A stretch of 23,672 bases of DNA from the NCBI GenBank assembly GCA_002709385.1, contig PAQS01000027.1, forward strand, positions 1 through 23,672, given 5' to 3'. This DNA comes from Waddliaceae bacterium. GTDB lineage: Bacteria > Chlamydiota > Chlamydiia > Chlamydiales > GCA-2709385. The position numbers and the translations under genes are program-made. The notes under the pieces were generated by a model. The model did no database searches. It was not told the origin of the DNA and saw nothing but the letters and a program-made list of their open reading frames with translations. Shown one piece after another: positions 7,569 through 17,900 of the stretch; positions within the stretch are counted from its first letter, which is position 1, and each line of letters begins with the position of its first letter.

Positions 7569-7585
7569 TATAATTAAAATATAAA
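7569..7585 (+). promoter_or_regulatory. Candidate -10 boxes TATAAT and TATAAA
   Basis: A perfect TATAAT at 7569-7574 directly follows the heptamer repeat, and a TATAAA lies at 7580-7585. Transcription from the first would begin around 7581, about 32 nt before the ATG at 7613. A 17-bp spacer would put the -35 at 7546-7551, inside the repeat, where no TTGACA-like sequence is seen. Confidence 0.5.
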
Positions 7586-7612
7586 TTTGCTTTTTTAACT
7601 ATAGGTTATCAT

Positions 7613-8881
7613 ATGAGTTCTAATATCGGCGGTAATGATTTTCTGGAAAGCATGGGTATTGATTCTTCTCGTGTACCGGTTAATAATGAAACGAAAAATA
7701 TGGATTCAGTATCTAGTGACTGGAAGGTCTTAACACAAAAAGATACTATAATCAACAGTGTTGATATACTAGAAAATTTACATGATAAATCAGTAGATAA
7801 TCCAGGTAAACGTAATATAAAGCATAATATTGTTATGTGCACTTTGTATCGGGTTGAATATACAACAAAGGACGGCAAAAAACAGACTGGTCTTTTTTTA
7901 AACAGAGAACAATTTAACGACGACAACATCAAAGATAAATTAGGGGACAAAAATTGGAATTTACATTTCACTGGAGATATACAAGCAGCCGTTAATATAG
8001 CTGCAGAGAATTTTAAAGAAAAAATAATAAATGGAGATTTGGAAAACATTAATGAACTTACAGTAGAGGAAGATACTGTATCTCCTGATAACATAGATTT
8101 AATCGCCAAATCAGATAAAAAAATTCTAACAAAAACAAGGAAAATCACAGAAAAAATTCTAACAAAAATTCTACCTAAATACGCCCCAACAAAAAATGCA
8201 TTACGAACAGTTAAAAATCTTTCCATTAAAGCACTTGTAGACGAAGCCCGTAATTGCGATGATCTCGATCGTTTGTTTGAATTAAATGAACTGTTTGAAG
8301 CACGAGATGAGTATTACAGTAAAGGGGGATTAGGAAGTATCAGCAAAGCAGTTTCAGCAATCAAAAATAAATTTCGATCAAATGACAACGTTAAAGGAGA
8401 ATTTACTAATTCAGCCAAATTAGGAAAAAACATCGTTTCAGAAAAAATACACCAACACTACAATGAAAATAACATAACCAATGATGATGATTCAAACTTT
8501 AAAAAACGCCTAAATAATAAAGATATCCCTCTAACTTTTCCTGAAATCCGTTTTTTAAACTTAATTAAAAAACTAAATGTTAAAGATTCAGAAAATCTAA
8601 ACAATATTATAAATATTGCTTGGGAAGGAAATGGGAAACCAAATTTTCAAAACATGTATCCTACAGTTATACGATTTATACATGAATACGTTATTGAGAA
8701 TAAAAGCATAGAGTCGATTTCAACAGGCTTATTAACAAAAGATGATCTTGTAAATTTTTCTATTCTTATAAGGGAATTATTAAATATCGAATTGGAAGAA
8801 GAAATTTACAGTAAATTAGTAGAACTAGATAAGTATATGTCTCTTAATTATTTTTCCAATATCAATTTTGAAGATTTATAA
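7613..8881 (+). CDS. Uncharacterised lysine/asparagine-rich 422-aa protein
   Basis: Family not recognised. The protein is hydrophilic, rich in Lys, Asn, Asp and Ile, without signal peptide or membrane segment. Residues ~73-95 (MCTLYRVEYTTKDGKKQTGLF) look like a beta hairpin. The rest is mostly predicted helix, with a basic stretch at ~168-200 that contains a repeated ILTK block (KKILTK and EKILTK, 11 residues apart). The start has only a weak AGGTTATC site, unlike the strong sites of the conserved genes in this window. Coding sequence is visibly more AT-rich than the uup-upp block. Composition, lone transcription and a repeat-containing promoter fit an accessory or secreted host-interaction protein, but no secretion signal can be shown. 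It converges on the giant gene across a hairpin. Confidence 0.8.
   Translation: MSSNIGGNDFLESMGIDSSRVPVNNETKNMDSVSSDWKVLTQKDTIINSVDILENLHDKSVDNPGKRNIKHNIVMCTLYRVEYTTKDGKKQTGLFLNREQFNDDNIKDKLGDKNWNLHFTGDIQAAVNIAAENFKEKIINGDLENINELTVEEDTVSPDNIDLIAKSDKKILTKTRKITEKILTKILPKYAPTKNALRTVKNLSIKALVDEARNCDDLDRLFELNELFEARDEYYSKGGLGSISKAVSAIKNKFRSNDNVKGEFTNSAKLGKNIVSEKIHQHYNENNITNDDDSNFKKRLNNKDIPLTFPEIRFLNLIKKLNVKDSENLNNIINIAWEGNGKPNFQNMYPTVIRFIHEYVIENKSIESISTGLLTKDDLVNFSILIRELLNIELEEEIYSKLVELDKYMSLNYFSNINFEDL
8118..8168 (+). repeat. 18-bp direct repeat within the 422-aa gene
   Basis: AAAAAATTCTAACAAAAA occurs at 8118-8135 and again at 8151-8168, a period of 33 bp (11 codons, in frame). It gives the repeated peptide ILTK preceded by a charged pair. 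Recombination between copies would delete 11 residues without a frameshift. Confidence 0.7.
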
Positions 8882-8889
8882 TAATAAAT

Positions 8890-8919
8890 AGAGGTAGAAG
8901 ATATAAATCTACTACCTCT
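8890..8919. terminator. Strong bidirectional hairpin between convergent genes
   Basis: AGAGGTAG (8890-8897) pairs with CTACCTCT (8912-8919). After one A-A mismatch the stem continues as AGAT with ATCT around an ATAA loop. Both flanks are AT-rich, but a pure T-run is lacking on each side. It lies nine bases after the 422-aa stop and nine bases past the giant gene's stop, so it could end both transcripts. Confidence 0.7.
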
Positions 8920-8927
8920 CTCATATA

Positions 8928-11900
8928 TTATATTTTGTCGATAATTACTTTTAAATCACTCGTCTCATAAGCCTTCCGGAATTTTTTCTCTTTTAGTTTA
9001 AAATCTAAAAATGCTTTCCACTCACTCAACAAGCCACTTTCCTTCATTGTCTGTAAATATTTTAGAAGAAGTTCTTGATCTGCTTTACTGTACTGTAAAT
9101 GATAGTCAAGAAACTCCTCTGTTAAACGGAAAATAAGATGTAAAACACTCCCTAAATAGTATTTTTTCTTTTCTTGGTTTATGGGAAGCAAGCGCTGTTC
9201 AAAAAATGCGCGGAATCCTATTTCTCCTTTAAATAAACCTTTTCTATCCAAAGCCCAAAACCACTGAAAGAGCCTTTCTTGTTGCTTTTGGTCATAAGCC
9301 AGATCTAGATTTAGCAGACGATAAGAGAGTTCTGCTTTCTCTAGTTCACGTGGTGGTCCTTCCAAAGGCAAATCTCTAGAAGAAACACTACTCACTACAA
9401 CCTTACGTAACGATAAATCGTAGATATAGGCTGAGCAATCTCCTACTCTTTCTCCACTATACTCACGGTCTTGCACAAAAACTTTTCTCACGGCTTCGTT
9501 GTCTAATGGATCAAGACCGCAGATCATATACTCTGTTTTATTGTCTTCAGCAGGTTTCTTCATCACTAAAATCTGCTTCATAGGCTTTCGCAAAGAAACC
9601 ATACGATAGCGAGAGTCACTCTCAATATCACATAGATAGGAATGACCTAAATCCCTCGATACGTTTTCTGTGCATCCTAGGTATCTTGGGAAAGCCTGGT
9701 GACAACGAGATAAGCTGTTTAATTTAAGATTTCCTTTCTTAAGAAAATCAGCTAAAGCAGACATGGGTTCCATATTTGAATTGAGACCCCAAGGAACCCA
9801 ATCGTGATCTACTGTGTCACGGTAGATGAGGTTAATATCATAGACCTGTTCCGTTTCTTGTTCTGTTTCCTGCTCAGTTTCTACCTCACGCTCAGTTTGC
9901 GTTTCTATTTCAGTATCATCCTCATCACCGCCGCGCACAGGAATCGTTTTAGGCATTTCATCGCGATATGATCTCCACGCAATATTTTCTAAATCATTTT
10001 TTTCAGTCCCTATCCGATTTTTTTGATATTCTCCAAGTTTCGCTTCTTCCCAAATGCGGTGATAGACGGAGCGCACTGTTTCTAAAGCTTGATCCAAATC
10101 TTCCCAGTGATCCAAATGCTTGTGTAAAGAAAAGTGTTCTCCAGGAGAGCGTGTGAAATCAGGCGGAGTGTCTAAAATACTATGGTGTTTAAAGAGATGA
10201 AAAGCTTTTTGAAGGCTTCCCCAATGAGTAGATTCTGCAGCCTCTAAGAGCACTCTCATCATTTCCTCATGAACTACATTCCGCATTCTTTGCTTGATAC
10301 GTCGTACACGATTATCAGCTGTGAGTTCCGTTGTTTTTGATAAGCCACTTTCCAATACATCTGTTTTATTTTTAAGTTGAGATTCTTCTGGGACTAAAAC
10401 AGCTGTGCCTTGTCCATAATACAAGAGCCTCATTCTTCCATTTTCATGGAGCATTTCTTCAAAGCTTTGCTTTGTATCGCAAGTAATCTGCGCTTGTGCT
10501 TTTAGAGCAAGTGCTTGATCTGCTCCTCTTGAACGAGCATAATCACAAACGAGAGCGAGTGACTCTGGTCTTAAGGTAGACGCTTCAGGAGCAATTTCTT
10601 TGCCATCTCTTAGAAGGATCCTTTTCACTCCTCCTCTCCAAAATACAACTCCGTGAATTTCTTCTTTAGGCAAACATTCCAAAAACTTTTCAGCCATTAC
10701 ACGATTATCTGTATCGCATGAAACTCCAGCACCATCTACATAAGCAATACGATTTTTTTGAGCTGCTTTTTCAAGAAGTTTTACTGTAAGATCTTGATCA
10801 AAAGGGTTATAAGTTTCTGTTTCATACTGCCCTTGGTCCATAAACAAAGCAGCCATTTTCCCTACAGCTTTTTTGTCTATGGCTTGATCTAGTTTCAACT
10901 CTTCTTCCAAACCTGCTAGTGCAGCTAAGGTTGCTGAGGCCCCTGAATTGTAATGATGCATACTTAAAAAGTTACACGCATCATCACGGGTGCTTAATGG
11001 AGTCACACATAAGCTGGGCAAGACATGGTCATAAAGGTATTCTAGAAGGCAGCTATCTGTGTTATTGAAAATTTCATACAGTTGTGGCCAGCTTTGTTCC
11101 TGAATCCAAAACGATAGATTTTTGTGAGTATCAAAATCATGACTTGCCATGTAACGTTTGAAGTTTTTACCTGCCTCTGTTTCCGAAATCAAAATGCCTT
11201 GTAGGTCGGATTGCTGTCTTGCTTGCTCAATTTGTAGAGATAACCAATCTTTAAACTGATCCAAGGAGACACCTTTTTGTAGATAGTCCTGACATGTATA
11301 ATTCAGAACTTCATAATCATTTCCATGCCGAGCGTTTTCTCTTGGAATTGCTAAGTTATAAGGTTTCACTTTTACTGCTTCTTTTGGATCCTGTTCAAAA
11401 GAAATTTGTGAGCGTCCATAACTTAAGCCACCTTTCTTACTTAGAGTAAGGGGTAATACTTTAGAGAGTTGTCGTTGATAAACAATCAACTGATCCAGTT
11501 GGTCTCTATTCCACTTATTAAGGTTTTCCAAACAAGGAGCATCAAGAAAGGTTTCATCTTTAGATAAGAGATAATTCAAGCAATTTCTCGCATCGCTTTC
11601 TTTTTCTTGTTCATCATTGGCAAAACGTCCTTCATCAGCCCATGTGAGTACTAGCTCTTCTGCTAATTTTTGCAATACGTTTTCTCTATTTTCTCCTTCA
11701 AAATCAGCCTGACCATTTTCTCTTAATTTTAATTCTGGATGTTGGGTGATAAGACGACGGAAAAGGTCGTGTGTAGCAGAAATTTTAAAGGTTTCAATGG
11801 GTTCGTTGATGGCTACAGAACGCAAAAACTGATCTCTTACTTCCAGTACTTTATCCACCTCGTCTGTTAGTTGCGCACCATGACGCCTTAACAAGAGCAG

Positions 11901-14900
11901 AGTTTTCGCGAGAATATGAATGGATCTTTTATCTATAGTCTCAGGATCTTCACAAAACGCTCTTACCAATGTTTTAAAACGACTTTGTAAAGATTGAACA
12001 TCTTCCCTCGTTGCTGTTACAACTCCTTTATTCACCATGGTTCTAATGAGAGAATCGTAAATACTGAGGTATTTTTCTGTATCTGTCGCTTCCTCATTCA
12101 TTCCTTCTGGAGGGAATTTCAAAGCAAATACACTTTTCTCATAGAAGCCTTCTAATTTTTTGGCTAAAGCACGGCTGTTATCCTCAAACAAAGGTTTAGG
12201 GAAATAAAGCATGCTAAGCGTTCCAGGCTTAGATTTTAATAGCGCTACGAGAACAAGAATGACGGATGTTTTTCCAATTCCTGTTACTGCTTGCCTTACA
12301 GAACAAGGATCTTTTACTAAGTCTTCTATAACAGGAATTTGGTTTTTTCGAATGACAATCTCTCCAAAATACTCGAAAATAAGGAGTTCTGGATGAAGAT
12401 AAGGATCGTATGCTCTTTCTTGTGTTAAATTTTCAATCACAGTCAGCTCAGCGAGACGTCTTCTACCATTTTTATCTTGAGCGGGACCTAAACTCAGAGT
12501 TTCTAAAGCTTTTAGTGCTCGCTCAGCCCTTTGCTCCATAGTCCGATAAATCAAATACTCTGTAAGTAGAGTTCGTAACGCTGCAAAATCTACATTAGGA
12601 TCCAAGCGAGCTGCCAAAGATTCTAAATCCCCTTGAAAAAACGCACGGAGTATTTCTTCCATGGTGATTTCTTCTTTCAGGCCAGCTTTAATCTGAAAAG
12701 AGTATAGATCTGGCTGTTTCGTCTTTTCTATACAGCACTTGAGCATCAATTCCTTTTGAATACTGTCTGCTCGTTTTTTATCGACCTCTTTTAGTTCTTC
12801 TACTCTCTTTTTAAGCGCTATAATCTCTTTATGGTTTTTTACCTTCCAAGTTTCTTCTGTTTTTTCTTCGGTGAAAAATGCTTCTAAACATTCCTTAAGC
12901 TTTTTTGCTTCATTCTTTATGTGAGAGTGGTCTTTTGACAGTTCTTCGAGACGAGGAATGAGAAAATGACGAGTATTCGCATATGCCGCATGATTTTGTG
13001 ATTTTGAAAAATATTGAGAAAGTTCTTCTTTACTCAGATGATAAGACTTTTCAGTCCCTTTCTGTGGAGATAACCTACCCAAAGAAAACGTGTCCATATC
13101 TTTAGCATTCCGAGCATCTAAGAGTGTTTGTTTTTCAGCCTCTCGCAAACTAGGGTAATGTTGAATGCTATAAGAATTAGCTGATAAGAAATCGAATTCC
13201 TCTACAAAGTTTTTTGAGAATTTCGATTCAATCCGTCTTCTTTTCAGATCGGTGCTTAAAGAAGAAAAGCTTGGCCCTACTGCTTTCCAATTAAAGTTAC
13301 GAATGACTTGATCTACTTGAGTTAAACGCTCTTCTACTTCTTCTAAAGTGGGATTGGTATCTATAGGGTTATTTTCTTTAGATGAAAGGCCAAATTCTAA
13401 GGCATACTTCAAGTAATTTTGTAGTGCATCAAGAAAAAGCTCATCATCACCACTATTTCCAGGAATTGGTTTTAAAGCTTTTAAAATCTTTTGAGCTTCT
13501 TCTTCTCTTTTAATCGGGTCGGAAGATGCGGCATGGCTTAGATTCTCAAAGAAGTTCTGAGCGAAGCTTTTTATTTGGTTTTCATCAGAATTTTTTAATC
13601 TACGAATGAATCCTTCAGCTAAAAATTTTGGTGATTGCAAATCGCATTTTTCTTTTGCGATAAAGTGTTTAATTTCTTCTCCATGTTCTGAGTACCAATG
13701 GGGGTCGTAAAGCGCAGCATGCCCCAAACACATTTCATGATGTGCTGCTTTTAACCTTAAATGAACATGTACCTTACTTTGTATTTGTAAGTAGTCTTTA
13801 TAAGATTCAATCAGCTTTTGCGAATCAGCTTCTGAAAGATAGGTGGCAATACGTGGAAATTGACTTAAGAATATTTGCAAACAAGCCGCCTTATCATTAG
13901 CTCCTAAAACAAGATCTATTTCTGGCCATGCAAGTAAGGTCATGAAACGTTTTACTGCTTCAGCACTTAAACTCCCTTTGACTTGTCGAGCAAATACAAG
14001 AGCTTGTGCTGGCTTATGTTGAGCTAGAGCATAAATGGCCAATTGCATATAAGCTTCATTACTATCACGGTGGAAATAGGCTAAGCCCATCTCATCAATC
14101 TGCTCTGTTGTCCCCCCTAAATGCTGCCACACCCGCGTGCTAGAGTTGATATCAAAAACCTCAAATTGCTGTTTTTCTTTTTGAGGGGCTGTGAGCCTTG
14201 GAGTAGCTAATGCCATCCAATCGCTCAATTCCTTCATTCCTATACTGTGATCTTTTTTACTGATATATCTTCCAATTAATTGCTTAAAAAGAGCAAAGAT
14301 TGTTCTTAATTGCTCTTTTGGATGCTCTTGGAAATAGTAAGCAAGAGATGAGATTTGGTTTTGTATTTCAACTCTAGGAGTTAAAACTCGTTCTTTTCTT
14401 TTTTGATTCGACAAAATCAAGACTGATTTTAAGCCAAGAGTATCTTTGATAGAAATCGACTCTTTCAAGTAGAACGGCCCTTCTTCTTTAACAATAGAGG
14501 GTCCGTGAACCAACCACCCTTTTTGAGTGTTTTCAAAACGCAAATCAAAACGAGGAAGCTCTATTTCAAGAAGTTCTTTTTTATTTCCCCATACCAAAAT
14601 TTCTGTAGGCTCTTCAAACTTGGCGATTTGGCGTAATACAGGATGTTTTGCTTTATCGAGAGCAAGCAGCTCACGCTTTTCTGCGTTTTCTACCGTCAAG
14701 TCTTTCACATAGCGAAGACGGTGTGCTTTGTTGAATTGTGATTGAAAAAATAGCTGACGATATAAATTTCCTTTTTCATCTAACATAATGACATCATGAG
14801 TACTAGAAGGATTCTTCCAAAAGCTTGCACCTGGCAATTTTAAAAATGCTGGAATAGCACTAGTCTTTTGTACACTCATTGCATCAAGCAATTGATTGAT

Positions 14901-17900
14901 CCCTTCTAAAAAATCATGAGATTTTTGAACGCTAAGTGCTTGAAATAGACTTTGTATACATTTGAAGTGTGTTTTTTCTGTTTTAGGTTTCTCTATAAGC
15001 GAATTCCATTCAATAAATTGATAATCCGCATCTTTACCATCTAAATGAAACGTCTGATAAACTCGAGCTTTATTATTCTTGCTGACAGCGGTAACTGTTC
15101 GTCCCCCTTGACCTGTAAATTGAATCGCAGTTTCTTCTGGGGATTTTGTTTCGAGTTTAAAGACAGGGCTTGTGAAATCAAAAGTTTCTCCCATGGCGCT
15201 TAGAACACCTGAATCCCATCTAAATGTATCGTCAATCAAAATTGGAGTTCCACCTTGATGGTTGTATACTCTACATGTTGAGAGATCCACACCTATTTCA
15301 TCATTGTGGTAGTGAGGAAACTGCCCTTTCCATACTGTCTTGACTTTTTTGTTCAAGATCAAAGGTTTTGCTATTTCAGTAAGTGCTTGATAAAGAAAAA
15401 CCTTATTTTTACATGCTTGTTTGAATAAAGGATAGGTTTTCTCTTCTAATTGCTGCACCCTATCTTCCATTAAAGGAAAATTTCCGTCTGAATCTATTCC
15501 TGATCTTTTTAGTGCTGATATACCTTGATAAATCTCTATCAGATCTGCCCCTGTATAAGCATTTTGCTCACAGAATCTTGTCAGTCTTAATTCCCAAAGA
15601 CCTTTTTTGAATTCTTGGTGAGCGATATTTGTAGACTCTGATAAGTCTCTTAATTTTTTTTCGTATTTTCCAAATTCAGAAATATTTTCTTTGTATTTTT
15701 GATAAAGAACGGGATCATGTTTTTCGAGTTCTTGATAGAGGCGGCCTATCATGACAGCGAGTTTTACTAAAGCTACTTGTCCATCATCCATCGCTTGTGA
15801 TTGACAGAGATTGATATTTAACTCAAAGAAAGGCAGTAGTGTCGACTTTAGGAATTTCGGGTTCTTTTTTAAGTGGTAATAGAGAAGATCTCGGCGTAAG
15901 ACATTGCATTCCATTAAATGACGAAATTGATCGTTAGAAAGTAAACGGCGGTGAGTATTGACTAAACCTAAGCAATTTTCTATCGAACTATTTTCCGCTG
16001 TCATTGTACTCAAAAGCGCAGCAAGTTCTGTTGTTTCTAAACTCGTGATTTTAGGAATTCCTCTGTATTTAAATAGTTCTGTTCGTACACAAATTTCTCT
16101 TTTTCGGTACAGATTTTCGATTACTTGATTTAGCTCTTTTCTTGCATCTTTTTCGATTCTACTGTGGTGTGGGTAGTCTTGATTGTTTGGTGAGATACGT
16201 AATGATTGAAAAGCTACTACCGGATCTACTCCTTTCACTAGCATTCGATTATTTTTATACCAAGACCACTCTTCTCCTAGTGAATTGTTTAATATGCTGT
16301 TCGTTGGATAGTAAGCAGATCGGTAGTGATGAACTTGAATATTATCGTAAGCCTTCCATTTATTGTTTAAGGGTCTAAAAACATTCAAACCTTCTAAAGG
16401 AAGCTCGGCATCTTTCAGAACTTTTTTTTGAATTTTGACTTCTGTATTATCTAGAGATAGGGTTAAACGACCAAGTCCTGCTTTTTCATCAAGAATCAAT
16501 TGTAGAATTTTTAGATCATGAATTTGAGGAGGGATTTTGTTTTCATTTTCAAATGTTCTTATCCAATTTTTTACAGTGTCTTTGAGACTATCGATTTTCT
16601 CTAATACTTTGTTTTCTTCTAAGGAAAGAACATGAATTTTATTTTCATAAGTCTCTTTTTTTTGAAGTAAAGGAGAAAACTGTTTTGCATATTTCTTATA
16701 AATTTTATCTTCTTCTTTTTGCAGGTCTTTTTGTATTTTCCTTTGTTGGTCTGAGGAAGATTGACTCATAGAGTCATAATATTTTTTCCTTAGTTTTTTA
16801 ATTCCTACACTTTCTTCTAGGTCTTGAATTTCTTGCTTGATTTTTTGAAGAACTGCCCAATCTTTACTTTTTTCCTTATAGAGCTGTTCTTTTTTTTCGT
16901 ATAAATCATCAAGTTTCTCTTTATTATCAGGAAGAAAGCTTTCAAAAAGAGGCTGTCTTTCTGCCATGAGTTGTGAGCCAGGGTATTCACGCAAAAACTG
17001 CACCATAGGTGTTTTTTTGCTCATTTTAATTAGCTCTTGGTAAGCATTCATTTTTTCGACGATAAAAAAATCTTCAAGTTGTAGATAAAGATCTGAAGTT
17101 TTTCTTGCTTTCAACTCTAAATCTATACGTTCTTTCCACTGTAGTATTTTCCTGAGCAACTCTTCGTTATAATAATCTCCAAAGTGAGTAGCTAATGGAG
17201 ATTCTTTACCAGATAAAGAACTATTTAATCGCAAAAGATAATCTTGAATGCATCCTGCTTTTACAATCATTAATTCTCGATCAGGCAAGAACTGTGTTTT
17301 AAGGTTAACGTCGGTAAGAATTTGACAAAGACGCGAGAGGTCACGGCTCATCGCTATACGCTGATTTGCTGTGAGACTACTATAAAAGGGCAAAGCTTCT
17401 TTACTTTTTTTTCCTATTTCAAAAGGAAGATCTCTCAAGGCTCTCATAGCTAATAATTGCGCTTTTAGCCACTGACCTTTTTTATAGAAATTTGATGCTT
17501 TATTGATGATTTCAGGGAGTGCTATTTGTAGATCCCCTGCTTGCATATCTTGAAAGGGATTGACCCACTTGTGCTTCTGTTGAAGAACTTGTCTTATTTG
17601 GCTTTCACTGCTTTTTGAAATAGTCTCTGCTGTACTCTGTGCAATCTTTTGAGATTTAATTCTTAGCTTCTTTGTATGTGGTGATTTAAAGCCACAGGAG
17701 AAAGGAGCTAGTTTCTGCTTATGAATGGGTTGTAAGGATTCTTTCCCCCATCTAGCTTTCTCTAGATCTTTCTCTATAAAAGAGAGTTCTGTTTCTAGTT
17801 TTTCTAAATCCTTAACTGTGATCTTTTTTTGTAAAAACAAATCATGGGCAAGAAGGCGTGAATGGGTGATTCCTGTCTCTAAAAGATACTGATCTGTTCT

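Noticed and set aside
16142-16378. Small plus-strand frame (78 aa) and similar short frames inside the giant gene
   Set aside because: They lie antisense to a convincing long coding frame, lack ribosome sites and read like frame shadows.
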